Assembly (NCBI GenBank): GCA_947498845.1
Contig: CANMLX010000032.1
Location: forward strand, 1-49,889
DNA: 49,889 bases
Origin: an uncultured Flavobacteriaceae bacterium
Lineage (GTDB): Bacteria > Bacteroidota > Bacteroidia > Flavobacteriales > Flavobacteriaceae
Direction of reading: 5' to 3'
The notes below the pieces were generated by a model. The model ran no database searches, was not told where the DNA came from, and worked only from the letters and a program-made list of their open reading frames with translations. Numbering within the stretch: position 1 is the first letter of the stretch; the number at the start of each line of letters is the position of its first letter. This document shows, one piece after another, positions 16,116 to 25,466 of this stretch. Made by a program: the position numbers and the translations under genes.

Positions 16116-18032
16116 TTAATCACACGTATTATTCGCTTTAATTATGTTAGTAACATCAGTGCTACTTTCATCAAAACATCGCCCTCCAGTAACGGTGTTA
16201 TTTGTGAAATTTAGATCCGAACACCCTGCACTAATTATAATAATACCATCTTTAAAGGTGTTGCTTAATATATTCCCTACAGATGCTCTTACCGTTCTAA
16301 TACCAGAATTATGACATAAATTATTTTTAAAGAAAAACCCTCTTATTTTATTAAAACTGGAATTAGTATTCCCTGTAGAGGTCGCCTCATTATTTTCAAT
16401 AGTGATACGAAAATCTTTTTGTGCTTCTTCTAAATTCACACTGGTAAATCTAAAAGGCGATCCAACCACTTCAATAGTATTGTCTATTATAGTTACGTTA
16501 TCAATATACTCACTTACTTTATTAGCGATACCTTCGCTTCTCTCACGATTACTTGTAATAGTATTATTTCTTATTTTAGAATCTCTTGAGTTTAATATTT
16601 GTATTCCGCTTTTACAATTTGTAATTATATTACTGTGAAGATCTATTCCTGGATCTTGTAGAAAGATACCTTTATCAAAACCAATTATTGTATTTTCATA
16701 TACTTGATTATCTGAGTTACGTTCTTTCCCGTGCCCTCTAGGATCATTCATGCCGGCCAAAATTGCAGTTTTAGAGTTTTTTGTAGGGTTTTCGAATGTA
16801 TTATTTCTTACTATAGACCCTATGGTTTCTCCCATAGCAATGGTACTTTCCATGTTGTTACCTTCATAAGTTATGTAATGTCCTCTAGCGTTTATAAAGC
16901 CTCCTTTTTCTGAACCTCGTTCTGTATTATTACGAATAATTACATTTTCAACAATTTCAAACTTAGTTCCATTAGACCAAACAGGTTCTATATCTATAGC
17001 CCATTGGGGAGCAGTTCCAATAGATTTATCGGTAGATATCCCAGAATCGATTAATTCGTTTTCTTCGATTATAAGTTCTTTACCTCCTGTAATACTAATA
17101 CCATTTCTTCGGGCTCTTATAATGGTATTTCCTGTAATTAATACATCTTCAGAAAAGGTATAGTGAGGATCAAATGTGTGTCCGAAATCATGAATATTAA
17201 TACCATCACCTGTAGCATCTGTTATTGTTATGTTTTTAATGGTTACATTTTTTGAGCCGTCAACATTAACACAATGCCCCCATTCATGGGTTCCTTCGCT
17301 AGAATAATCATGTTCATCTCTATCTCCATACAAATTACCTCCTTCAACAATTACATTATTTGCAGTAAAAATCCCCAAAAGAGATGGTTGTCTAAAATCA
17401 TTAGGTTGCATACGTATGTGAGTATTATTACTCATTTTTAAATGAAAGTCTGCAGGTATACTAATTGCAGCTTGAGAAGGTCTGAAATTAGATTTAATTT
17501 CTACCACATTAAAATAAGCATCCATGTTATCAATTAAGAATTTAGAAGCACCTAGTTCTTTTATAGTAACCATGTTTTCTTCTAAAGCATCTCTATTTTT
17601 TCTGGCTATATCATCATTTACTATTCCTTCTGTAATGCCCCATCTATCGGGAATAAATTCGAATTCATTTTTAGTAAGCTTAATATCACCTTCAATACTT
17701 AAGGTAGCGTTTAATAATTCACCGTCAATTTTCCCATTACCAGCAAAACTTAAAGCTCCATTTTTTAATTCTCCTTTCTCAAATTTTAAGGTAACCCCTT
17801 TAGGGAGATTAACTGTTTTTCCTTCTAAGTCTAAATTACAATCTATTAATACTGTTTCGTTTTCTTTTATAGTAGATAAATCGAAGTCACAATCTTTTAT
17901 AGCTGTATCCTCTGGTTCTGCAGGAGCTGGTTTTTCTGAAGTATCTTCTTCTATTACAGGTTCGCTAACTGTGTCTTTACTACAAGATGTTATTAATAAT
18001 ATACTAAAGATTAATAAAATTATTTTTTTCAT
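16116..18032 (-). CDS. Right-handed parallel beta-helix lipoprotein, paralog 3 of 3
   Basis: I choose the ATG at 18032, because the longer frame only adds a hydrophilic leader before MKKIILLIFSILLITSC. The protein then has 638 residues, with lipidated Cys at 17 followed by an acidic Pro/Glu linker. A conserved N-terminal domain (CDFDLSTIKENET, DLEGKTVNLPKGVTL) leads to a long series of beta-helix coils such as NVIVEGGNLYG, NVTIKNITITDATGDGINI and DVLITGNTIIRARRNGISI. All paralogs share GDRDEHDYS-type, THEWG and FDPHYT motifs, and the end NNTC(D/N). The fold is that of pectate-lyase or epimerase-like proteins, but I cannot assign an activity. It starts 13 bp after the preceding paralog. Confidence 0.82.
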   Translation of the reverse strand: MKKIILLIFSILLITSCSKDTVSEPVIEEDTSEKPAPAEPEDTAIKDCDFDLSTIKENETVLIDCNLDLEGKTVNLPKGVTLKFEKGELKNGALSFAGNGKIDGELLNATLSIEGDIKLTKNEFEFIPDRWGITEGIVNDDIARKNRDALEENMVTIKELGASKFLIDNMDAYFNVVEIKSNFRPSQAAISIPADFHLKMSNNTHIRMQPNDFRQPSLLGIFTANNVIVEGGNLYGDRDEHDYSSEGTHEWGHCVNVDGSKNVTIKNITITDATGDGINIHDFGHTFDPHYTFSEDVLITGNTIIRARRNGISITGGKELIIEENELIDSGISTDKSIGTAPQWAIDIEPVWSNGTKFEIVENVIIRNNTERGSEKGGFINARGHYITYEGNNMESTIAMGETIGSIVRNNTFENPTKNSKTAILAGMNDPRGHGKERNSDNQVYENTIIGFDKGIFLQDPGIDLHSNIITNCKSGIQILNSRDSKIRNNTITSNRERSEGIANKVSEYIDNVTIIDNTIEVVGSPFRFTSVNLEEAQKDFRITIENNEATSTGNTNSSFNKIRGFFFKNNLCHNSGIRTVRASVGNILSNTFKDGIIIISAGCSDLNFTNNTVTGGRCFDESSTDVTNIIKANNTCD

Positions 18033-18045
18033 TTTAGGAGCTATT

Positions 18046-20013
18046 TTAATTACAAGTATTATTATCAATGTTTATGTTAACACCATCTGTAGTATTCACT
18101 TTAACACATTCTAAATTAGTCCCAGTCACTTTTATGTTATTATCTTTAATGGTTAAGTTTTTACAACCAGCGTCTAATCTAATACCATTTGCAACTGTAG
18201 AAGTAATCGTATTCGCAATAAACGTAGCGTTTTCAGAATTAACAATTCTTAAACCACCTTCATTAATGGTGTTTTCATTAAATTCAAAACCATGTGCATT
18301 GCTAAATGTATTCGTACTTGTAGAGGTAATCGTATTATGGGTTATCATTAATTTAAAATCTTCTTGTCCGTTTTCGTGATTTACATTAACAAATTTCAGA
18401 GGCGTTCTTGTGACATCAATACTATTTCCTTTTGATACTCCTCCGACAAGAACATTATCCATATATTCTACAGTAGGATGACTTACAATGCCATCGCTAC
18501 TATCTCTATTACTTTTAATTGTATTGTTATATAGTTTAGATTCTCTAATAGTTCCTATTGTAATTCCCACTTTACAATTAGAAATTTCATTGTCATAAAC
18601 TTCTAAATCTTTATTTGTCATTACAATACCTACAGAGTAATCTTTAATAATATTACCATACACTTTATTGCCATAGTTTTTATCATAAACATCATCTCTA
18701 CCTGCTACAATAGCAATACCTCTATCTGTATTTTTAGGTGTTTTCCCTGTAATTTTATTATGTCTAATAATAGTCCCTATAGAAGTAGAATAGGAGATAC
18801 TATTTTCGAAGGTATTATCCTCAATAGTTACTCTATCCCCAGTGTGAACAGTAACCGCTCCAATACGACTTCCACTTTCGGTATTATTTTTTATAATAAT
18901 ATCTTCAGCAATTTCGGAAATACCCCGTGGATTTCCATGTCTTACAGCTTCTACATCTATTCCAAAACCAGGAGCTACTCCTCTAGATTTTTCGGTATGA
19001 ATACTGGCATCTATAAACTCATTTTTTTCTACAATTATATTACGCCCGTCTGTTATAGAAATTTGGTTACGTCTACTCCTAATCATTGTATTATTTGTAA
19101 TTAAAACATTATCACAATACGTATAATTAGGATCGAATGAATGGCCTAACGCATGAACATCAATAGCATCGCCAGTTGCATCTATAAATGTTATATTCTT
19201 AAAAACTGAATTTTTAGTACCGGTTATGCGCAAAAGATGACCCCATTCATGTGTGCTGCTTATTGTGGTGTAGTCATGCTCATCTCTATCGCCATGTAAT
19301 ATCCCACCATCAATCGTTACATTGTTTGCTGTAAAAGTGGCGAGTAAGGTTGGTCTTATCGCTCCATTAGGCTGCATTCTAAGATGCGTATTGTCTGTCA
19401 TCTTTAATGTGAAATCAGACTTAGGTAATGTAATAGCAGTAAGAGAAGGGAATTGTGTAGGGGCTGTTTTATATTCATCAACATTAAAATAAGCATCCAT
19501 CTTATCAATTTTAAAGATTAGACCGCCTAAATCATTAATTTTTTGCATGGTTTCTTCAAAAATATCCCTGTTTTCTCTTGAAACTTCATCAGTAGTTTTT
19601 CCTTCTACAATCGCCCATCGATTAGGAATAAATTCAAATTCATTACTAATTAATTGCGTTTTTCCATCTATTGTAACAGAAGCATTTAACAACCTTCCAT
19701 CAATTTTTCCATTTTCAGTAAAATTTAATGTTCCGTTTTTTATGTCTCCTTTGTCAAATGTAATAGTTACATTTTTAGGTAGATTAATTGTTTTACCTTC
19801 TAAATCTAAAATACAATCTATAACTATCGTTTCTCCTTCTTTTGTATTTGATAAATCAAAGTCACAAGGGGTAGTTGCGATAACTGTTGGTTCTGGTGTT
19901 GTGGGAGTTTCACCGGTAGGTTCTTCGTTAGAAGTCTCATCGGTACTATCTTTACTACAGGATATAAAAGACAATACTAATAAGAGGTATATTATATTTT
20001 TTATATTTTTCAT
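18046..20013 (-). CDS. Right-handed parallel beta-helix lipoprotein, paralog 2 of 3
   Basis: A 655-residue lipoprotein with signal MKNIKNIIYLLLVLSFISC, Cys at 19 and then SKDSTDETSNEEP, an acidic stretch like those that send Bacteroidota lipoproteins to the cell surface. The N-terminal domain has CDFDLSNTKEGET. The beta-helix contains HGDRDEHDY, THEWGHLL, DATGDAIDVHALGHSFDPNYT and SRRNQISITDGRNIIVEKNEF. It shares VAPGFGIDVE, RVTIEDNTFENSISYST and the NNTCN ending with paralog 1, so these two are the closer pair. It begins 12 bp after paralog 1 and belongs to the same operon. The substrate is unknown; a carbohydrate-binding or lyase/epimerase role is only a possibility. Confidence 0.83.
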   Translation of the reverse strand: MKNIKNIIYLLLVLSFISCSKDSTDETSNEEPTGETPTTPEPTVIATTPCDFDLSNTKEGETIVIDCILDLEGKTINLPKNVTITFDKGDIKNGTLNFTENGKIDGRLLNASVTIDGKTQLISNEFEFIPNRWAIVEGKTTDEVSRENRDIFEETMQKINDLGGLIFKIDKMDAYFNVDEYKTAPTQFPSLTAITLPKSDFTLKMTDNTHLRMQPNGAIRPTLLATFTANNVTIDGGILHGDRDEHDYTTISSTHEWGHLLRITGTKNSVFKNITFIDATGDAIDVHALGHSFDPNYTYCDNVLITNNTMIRSRRNQISITDGRNIIVEKNEFIDASIHTEKSRGVAPGFGIDVEAVRHGNPRGISEIAEDIIIKNNTESGSRIGAVTVHTGDRVTIEDNTFENSISYSTSIGTIIRHNKITGKTPKNTDRGIAIVAGRDDVYDKNYGNKVYGNIIKDYSVGIVMTNKDLEVYDNEISNCKVGITIGTIRESKLYNNTIKSNRDSSDGIVSHPTVEYMDNVLVGGVSKGNSIDVTRTPLKFVNVNHENGQEDFKLMITHNTITSTSTNTFSNAHGFEFNENTINEGGLRIVNSENATFIANTITSTVANGIRLDAGCKNLTIKDNNIKVTGTNLECVKVNTTDGVNINIDNNTCN

Positions 20014-20025
20014 ATTTGTAATAGT

Positions 20026-21978
20026 TTAATTACATGTGTTGTTTTCTATGGTAAGGTTAACGCCATCTGTTCCATTAACCTTTATACATTCAAGGTTTCT
20101 CCCCATAATGATGAGATTATTTTTAGTAATGTTTAAATCTTTACATCCTTCGTCTATTCGTATTCCGTTACTTGTTGTTGAATTTATATTATTATTACGA
20201 ACACTACCCTTTTCTGCATTTACTAATCTAATGCCTCCATTTTTAAACGTATTTGTATCTATGGAAAATCCTTTTGTGTTGCTTATTGTAGCGCCATTTT
20301 TCATGAAGAGATTTTCTCTTATATCGAATAAAAAGTTACGATGTGTGTCCTCGATATTAATTCCAACAATTAAAAGTGCAAATCTTTTTACATCTACACT
20401 ATTGTTTTCTACAATTAGCTGATCGTAATATGTTGCTTGAGCAGAACTTACAATACCATCACTATTGTCTTTAGAGCTTATAATTTCATTTTTAAAAACC
20501 TTAGATTTAGTAATTGTCTCTATACTTAAACCTACTTTACAGTCTGAAATTTTATTATCAAAAACTTCTAAATCTGTATTAGATAAAGCAATTCCGGTAG
20601 AATAGCCAGTAATAGTATTACCAAAAACTTTACTACCAAAATTACGATCAAAAAGATCTGTTCTACCGGCTGTAATGGCAATACCATTACTTTTTGCTTT
20701 ATCTGAGAGAGCCTTGAAAAAATTATTTTTAATGATAATCTCTGTGGCTGTGGAATACGATATGCCATTATCCATTGTATTTCCTTCGAATGTAACTCGG
20801 TCTCCAGTATGTACTGTAAAACCTCCTACACGACTACCTCGTTCTGTATTATTTAGTATACTTATTTTTTCTGCTATTTGTTGCGGCCCTAGTGGATTAT
20901 TACCTCGTACCGGCTCTATATCTATTGCAAACCCAGGAGCTACACCTTGAGAATTATCTGTATGAATACTAGCATCTATAAATTGATTGTTTTCTACTAC
21001 GATATCAAAACCATCGGTAATTGACATTTGGTTACGTCTATTTCGTAAAAAAATATTATCCATAACTGTAACATTACTAGATTGTGTATAATGCGAATCC
21101 CATGAGTGTCCTAGTGCAGATATTGCTAAACCATCACCTGTTGCATCTTGCATGGTAACTCCAGTAACTTTTATGTTTTGGGACGCTTTTATACTAATTA
21201 AAGTAGGCCACTCGTGTGTCCCTCCACTAGAATAATCGTGTTCATCTCTTTCTCCATGTAAAATACCACCTTCAATAGTCACATTATCCACGCTTAATAC
21301 AGATAACAAAACAGGTTGTTTATAGGCATTTGGCTGCATACGAAGGTGTGTGTTCTCGGTCATTATTAAATGAAAATTAGAAGGAAATGTAATCGCAAAC
21401 ACTGTTGGAACTGGTTTCCCTGAAGGTTCGTCTACCTTAAAATAGGCATCCATCTTATCGATATAGAATTTAGTCCCTCCAATTTTCTTTATGAATATAA
21501 AAATGGCTTTTAATTTATCTTTATTGTCACTAGCAATTTCATCATTCACTTCACCTTCTACAATATCCCACCTACTGGGAATAAATTTAAATTCGGTACT
21601 CGTAAGTTGCACGTCGCCTTCAATAGAAAGTGATGCATTTAGAAGTTCTCCATCAATTTTTCCGCTATTTCCAAAATTTAAGGTTCCGTTGATAATATCT
21701 CCCTTGTCATATACAAGAGTTACATTTTTAGGAAGTGTTATTGTTTTTCCTTGTAAATCTAAAATACAATTAAGAGTAATTGTTTCTCCTTCTTTTATAT
21801 TTAACAAATTAAAGTCACAAGATGTTACAACTGGAGGGTCTGGTTCGTTGGGTTCTGGATTTTCTTCTGTGTCTTCTACTGGTTGTTGTATAATAGGTTC
21901 TTCAACAGCATCTTTAGTACACGAAATAAACGCTATTAAAAAGTAGGCGAAATAAAATATTTTTAAGGTCTTTTTCAT
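20026..21978 (-). CDS. Right-handed parallel beta-helix lipoprotein, paralog 1 of 3 (first in operon)
   Basis: A 650-residue lipoprotein with signal MKKTLKIFYFAYFLIAFISC, Cys at 20 and an acidic/Pro linker to about 52. CDFNLLNIKEGET follows, then LDLQGKTITLPKNVTL and the beta-helix. Conserved features are HGERDEHDYSSGGTHEW, DATGDGLAISALGHSWDSHYT, RNRRNQMSITDG, HTGDRVTFEGNTMDNG and the ending NNTCN. Relative to paralogs 2 and 3 it has HGER for HGDR or YGDR and SHYT for PNYT or PHYT. It is the first gene of the cluster. Palindromic repeat E lies directly upstream, ending 14 bp before the start, so the promoter must lie in or beyond the repeat. Confidence 0.83.
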   Translation of the reverse strand: MKKTLKIFYFAYFLIAFISCTKDAVEEPIIQQPVEDTEENPEPNEPDPPVVTSCDFNLLNIKEGETITLNCILDLQGKTITLPKNVTLVYDKGDIINGTLNFGNSGKIDGELLNASLSIEGDVQLTSTEFKFIPSRWDIVEGEVNDEIASDNKDKLKAIFIFIKKIGGTKFYIDKMDAYFKVDEPSGKPVPTVFAITFPSNFHLIMTENTHLRMQPNAYKQPVLLSVLSVDNVTIEGGILHGERDEHDYSSGGTHEWPTLISIKASQNIKVTGVTMQDATGDGLAISALGHSWDSHYTQSSNVTVMDNIFLRNRRNQMSITDGFDIVVENNQFIDASIHTDNSQGVAPGFAIDIEPVRGNNPLGPQQIAEKISILNNTERGSRVGGFTVHTGDRVTFEGNTMDNGISYSTATEIIIKNNFFKALSDKAKSNGIAITAGRTDLFDRNFGSKVFGNTITGYSTGIALSNTDLEVFDNKISDCKVGLSIETITKSKVFKNEIISSKDNSDGIVSSAQATYYDQLIVENNSVDVKRFALLIVGINIEDTHRNFLFDIRENLFMKNGATISNTKGFSIDTNTFKNGGIRLVNAEKGSVRNNNINSTTSNGIRIDEGCKDLNITKNNLIIMGRNLECIKVNGTDGVNLTIENNTCN

Positions 21979-21991
21979 TACTTTGGGGTTG

Positions 21992-22158
21992 TAATACCAA
22001 TTGCAATGTTAAATTACTCAATTAAAATGTGCCTTTTTGCACCATACTTCAAAATAAAAAAGGCGCGTAGCTAAGGCTATGAGCAATTTTTATTTTGAAG
22101 TATAACACAAAAATCTATCATTTTTCTTATCTGTAATTTAACATCAGAATTGGTATAA
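21992..22158. repeat. Palindromic intergenic repeat, copy E
   Basis: TAATACCAATTGCAATG (21992) and its diverged complement (CATCAGAATTGGTATAA, ending 22158) form the outer arms and share TTAAATTAC. An inner perfect stem pairs TACTTCAAAATAAAAA with TTTTTATTTTGAAGTA around GGCGCGTAGCTAAGGCTATG. It sits just upstream of the beta-helix operon and the divergent hxlR-type gene. Confidence 0.8.
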
Positions 22159-22216
22159 TAGAGAGCAAAATAACTTTATTATACGATGATTTATAATAAT
22201 TTAACCAAATTCTAAG

Positions 22217-22230
22217 TATACTTTTGTATA
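22217..22230 (+). promoter_or_regulatory. Promoter and overlapping dyad of the HxlR-type gene
   Basis: The -7 box TACTTTTG (22219-22226) matches TAnnTTTG and lies 30 bp before the start codon. TATAC-TTTT-GTATA (22217-22230) is a short inverted repeat over the same bases, which would suit autoregulation by the encoded dimeric regulator. Confidence 0.45.
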
Positions 22231-22255
22231 TCCATAATTTATAAAATAGAAACAC

Positions 22256-22621
22256 ATGAGCATTTTAAAAGATAAATTCTCTAACTCAACTACAGACGAT
22301 GAATGTAAAGTTTTTATTCGCCCAATTAGAGATGTAATAGACATAATAGGTAGCAAATGGAGTTTACCTATACTTGTAGCCCTTTCCTTTAAAAATCATA
22401 GATTTAAAGAGTTAAAAGCACAAATTTCTGGCATCACTCCTAGAATGTTATCTAAAGAACTAAAAAATTTAGAACTAAATTATATGGTTAATAAAATTAG
22501 TTTGAATGATTCTAATACTATTGTAGAATATAGCTTAACTAGTCATGGTAAATCATTAGATGAAATATTAGTTGCCATGAGAACTTGGGGGAAAGTACAT
22601 AGAGAAAAAACTATAAAATAA
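22256..22621 (+). CDS. HxlR-family winged-helix transcriptional regulator
   Basis: A 121-residue protein covering one HxlR domain: CKVFIRPIRDVIDIIGSKWSLPILVALSFKNHRFKEL is the conserved N-terminal part, with Cys17 at the position of the redox-sensing Cys in several HxlR/YodB-type regulators. ISGITPRMLSKELKNLEL is the recognition helix region, followed by the wing EYSLTSHGKSLDEIL. Such regulators often control a nearby oxidoreductase in response to electrophiles. Here an SDR gene lies convergently 84 bp downstream, so a link is possible but the arrangement is not the usual divergent one. Confidence 0.9.
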   Translation: MSILKDKFSNSTTDDECKVFIRPIRDVIDIIGSKWSLPILVALSFKNHRFKELKAQISGITPRMLSKELKNLELNYMVNKISLNDSNTIVEYSLTSHGKSLDEILVAMRTWGKVHREKTIK

Positions 22622-22705
22622 CTATTACTAAAATTAATTACGAATCTAAATCATTCTTAATCAATTCCATAAAAAAAATAAAAAATTATTTGATAGTTTT
22701 ACTAG

Positions 22706-23389
22706 CTATGGTGTAGAGTTAGCTACTTGTAACAATTTACCGTTGTAATATTTGTTACCTGTAAGTGAAAAATCAAAAATATATTCTGCCATTTCTAAAG
22801 CTGTAATTGGTGCTTGGTAACCGGGAAAGGCTTCTTCCAGCATTTCGGTTTGTACAGCTCCTAAAGCTAAAACATTAAATGAAATTTTAGATTCTTTATA
22901 TTCTTCTGCTAATAACTCTGTTAATGTAATTACAGCGGCTTTACTTGAGCTATACGCCGCTAAACCTGGAAACTTCATACTTCCCTGCACACCTCCCATA
23001 GAACTAATGGTTACCACATGACTCCCTTGATTCATAAAGGGCAATACTACTCTGGTTAATTCTGAGACTCCAAAAACATTAGTTCTATAGACGTTCTCAA
23101 AATCTTGAATTGTAGTTTCTGAAAAAGGTTTATTTAATAATGCCCCTGCATTATTGATTAGCACATCTACCCTTTGCCAATCTTTATTAATAAACTGTTC
23201 TACTTTGTTGTATGCCGATGTGTCATTTAAATCAAAAGAAAATGTTGTCACATTTTTTAAAGCTAATTCTTTTATAGGATTTTCATTTCTTGAAAGTGCT
23301 AAAACATTATGTCCCGCTTTAGAGAACAATTGTACTAATTGATAGCCTATACCACGACTTGTGCCTGTTATTATTATATTTTTGCTCAT
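22706..23389 (-). CDS. Short-chain dehydrogenase/reductase family oxidoreductase
   Basis: A 227-residue classical SDR. The cofactor motif TGTSRGIG is at residues 8-15, NNAG at about 79-82, a catalytic Ser in VVTISSMGG, and the Tyr-Lys pair in AAYSSSKAAV. The absence of an acidic residue after the second strand, with SRNEN there, suggests NADPH use. The substrate is unknown. The gene converges with the HxlR-type regulator gene. Upstream lies a region full of palindromic repeats. Confidence 0.88.
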   Translation of the reverse strand: MSKNIIITGTSRGIGYQLVQLFSKAGHNVLALSRNENPIKELALKNVTTFSFDLNDTSAYNKVEQFINKDWQRVDVLINNAGALLNKPFSETTIQDFENVYRTNVFGVSELTRVVLPFMNQGSHVVTISSMGGVQGSMKFPGLAAYSSSKAAVITLTELLAEEYKESKISFNVLALGAVQTEMLEEAFPGYQAPITALEMAEYIFDFSLTGNKYYNGKLLQVANSTP

Positions 23390-23458
23390 TACGTAATTCT
23401 TTGAGTTATATTGTTATTGTTTAGATTTTCAGTGACTTAATCTGAAAATAATAAAAAC

Positions 23459-23535
23459 GTCACCTTGAGCGCAGTCGAAAGATCTTTTTAAAACATCTTA
23501 TTTGATAAAAGGTTTCGACTGCGCTCAACCTGACA
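23459..23535. repeat. Inverted repeat with GAGCGCAGTCGAAA arms
   Basis: TTGAGCGCAGTCGAAA (left) and TTTCGACTGCGCTCAA (right) are exact complements, 28 bp apart, and the similarity extends outward into GTCA/TGAC. The right-arm motif recurs at 26827-26849 inside the nested element. This is a dispersed palindrome family distinct from copies A-F. Confidence 0.75.
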
Positions 23536-23644
23536 AAAATTAAATAGCTAATATTCTATATATTAACATAAAAAACGTTAATCTAACTCAGGTTATTTTA
23601 AATAAAAACTATCCTAAAAAATAACTCAAGAGTCAAGTTAAAAA

Positions 23645-23768
23645 ACCTGTGATCCCGCAAGATACTGAAACAAGTTCAGTACAAGACAGGTAACTATATG
23701 ATCCTGCTGAAAAGCGGGATTAGTTCAACTTACAGTATTGCGTGCGTCCTATGGACTTTGCAATACTG
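23645..23768. repeat. Compound palindromes (GATCCCGC and CAGTATTGC arms)
   Basis: GATCCCGC (23651) pairs with GCGGGAT (23714-23720). CTGAA-ACAAG-TTCAG lies inside. CAGTATTGC (23733-23741) pairs with GCAATACTG (23760-23768). There is no coding potential. It looks like two adjacent intergenic repeat units. Confidence 0.6.
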
Positions 23769-23780
23769 AGTTTTACTAAT

Positions 23781-23815
23781 AAAAAAACCTGTTTCAAAAT
23801 TAAGAAACAGGTTTT
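23781..23815 (-). terminator. Rho-independent terminator of the pdhA-pdhC operon
   Basis: AAAACCTGTTTC (23784-23795) and GAAACAGGTTTT (23804-23815) form a 12 bp perfect stem with an 8-base loop. On the minus strand it is followed by a run of seven T. It lies 28 bp past the E2 stop. Confidence 0.85.
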
Positions 23816-23843
23816 ATAAAATGTATTGAATTTTAGCTTATTT

Positions 23844-25463
23844 TTAAGCTAGCATAGTCACTGGATTTTCTATATACCCTTTTAAGGTTTGTAAAAACTG
23901 TGCTCCTGTAGCGCCATCTACTGTTCTATGATCACACGCTAATGTTAACTTCATAGTATTTCCAACTACAATTTGCCCTTCTTTTACCACTGGTTTTTGT
24001 ACTATAGCACCTACCGATAAGATTGCAGAATTAGGCTGATTGATTATTGATGTGAAATAATCTATACCAAACATTCCTAAGTTAGATACTGTAAATGTAC
24101 TTCCAGACATTTCATCTGGTGTTAATTTTTTATTTCTAGCTTTTCCTGCTAATTGCTTTACATCTGCACCTATTTGAGGTAACGATTGCTCATTTGCAAA
24201 ACGTACAACTGGCACTACCAATCCATCTGGAACAGCTACAGCAACTCCAATATGCACATGGTTATTTAAACGCATTCTATCATCAAACCACTGCGAATTA
24301 ACCTGCGGGTGTTGTTTTAATGCTAAAGCACAAGCTTTAACCACAATATCGTTAAAAGAAATTTTAGTATCTGGTATAGAATTAAATTGCTTACGGAATC
24401 CTATAGCATTATCCATATCAAACTCTACTGCTAAATAATAATGAGGTGCAGAGAATTTAGATTTAGTTAATGACTTAGCAATAGCCTTACGCATTTGAGA
24501 ATTTGGTACTTCATCAAAATCTTCCTGACCAGATGGTACAAATTTACCTACTGAAGCAGCAGATCCTGCTGGCTCATAATTTTCGATATCACGTTTAATG
24601 ATACGTCCGTTTTCACCAGATCCTTGTACTTTAATTAAATTAATGCCTTTTTCTTCTGCTAATTTTTTAGCTAGAGGTGACACATATACACGTCCATTCT
24701 CTGTAACAGGCGTTGGTGTTGGCTTACTCGCTTTTTTTGATGCACTAACTGGTGCTGCTTTTGTTTCTGCTTTAGCCTCTGTCTTTGGTGCTTCTTTTGT
24801 TTTAGCTGGTGCAACTGCTACTGAAAAATTCGCTGCTACTCCAGAAACATCTGTTCCCGCAGGACCAATTATTGCTAAAAGTGCATCTACTTTTGCTGAC
24901 TCACCTTCTTGTAATCCTATTTCTAATAAAGTACCCGATTGGAATGATTCAAATTCCATAGTAGCTTTATCGGTTTCTATTTCAGCTAAAATATCACCTT
25001 CTTCTACAGTATCTCCTACGTTCTTTAACCATGTAGCTACTGTACCTTCTTCCATGGTATCACTTAAGCGTGGCATAGTTACCACTATAACACCTTCAGG
25101 CAATTCTTGAGCAACAGGCGCTTCTGCCGTTGCTTCAGATTTAGGGTCTTCTTTTTCCTCCGAACTATCATTGGATGCAGCAACCTTAGCTCCTCCTCCG
25201 TTTAACAGGTCTGTGATATCTTCTCCTTCTTCTCCAATTATAGCTAATAGTTCATCTACTTTTGTAGTTTCTCCTTCTTGCACACCTATATGAAGCAATG
25301 TACCTTCGTTAAAAGACTCAAACTCCATAGTTGCTTTATCTGTCTCAATTTCAGCTAAAATATCTCCTTCTTCTATTTTATCTCCAACTTTTTTTAACCA
25401 AGCCGCTACTGTACCTTCTTCCATGGTATCGCTTAAACGCGGCATATTTACTACTATTGCCAT
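23844..25463 (-). CDS. pdhC: Pyruvate dehydrogenase complex E2, dihydrolipoamide acetyltransferase
   Basis: A 539-residue E2 subunit. Two lipoyl domains carry ETDKATMEFES with lipoylated K43 and K166, each followed by an acidic/Ala-rich linker. A peripheral-subunit-binding domain lies at about 262-297 (VSPLAKKLAEEKGINL, GSGENGRIIKRDIE). The C-terminal acetyltransferase core has the catalytic DHRTVDG with H512. It transfers acetyl groups from E1 to CoA. The gene follows E1-alpha after 3 bp. The E1-beta and E3 genes are not in the window, the common scattered layout in this family. Confidence 0.96.
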   Translation of the reverse strand: MAIVVNMPRLSDTMEEGTVAAWLKKVGDKIEEGDILAEIETDKATMEFESFNEGTLLHIGVQEGETTKVDELLAIIGEEGEDITDLLNGGGAKVAASNDSSEEKEDPKSEATAEAPVAQELPEGVIVVTMPRLSDTMEEGTVATWLKNVGDTVEEGDILAEIETDKATMEFESFQSGTLLEIGLQEGESAKVDALLAIIGPAGTDVSGVAANFSVAVAPAKTKEAPKTEAKAETKAAPVSASKKASKPTPTPVTENGRVYVSPLAKKLAEEKGINLIKVQGSGENGRIIKRDIENYEPAGSAASVGKFVPSGQEDFDEVPNSQMRKAIAKSLTKSKFSAPHYYLAVEFDMDNAIGFRKQFNSIPDTKISFNDIVVKACALALKQHPQVNSQWFDDRMRLNNHVHIGVAVAVPDGLVVPVVRFANEQSLPQIGADVKQLAGKARNKKLTPDEMSGSTFTVSNLGMFGIDYFTSIINQPNSAILSVGAIVQKPVVKEGQIVVGNTMKLTLACDHRTVDGATGAQFLQTLKGYIENPVTMLA

Positions 25464-25466
25464 AGC

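Larger units (their letters stand above)
23390..23843. other. Palindrome-rich intergenic region
   Basis: No gene is visible in these 450 bp. The contents are the SDR leader, an inverted GAGCGCAGTCGAAA repeat (23459-23535), a stretch from 23540 to 23640 with no clear structure except an ACTCAGGTTA that resembles the end of the MITE-like elements, a second compound palindrome (23645-23768) and the terminator of the pdh operon. Confidence 0.65.

Noticed and set aside
18033..18068. Longer start for beta-helix paralog 3, overlapping paralog 2
   Set aside because: The ATG at 18032 gives a standard lipoprotein signal like its paralogs; the extra 12 residues have no such feature and would create an overlap.
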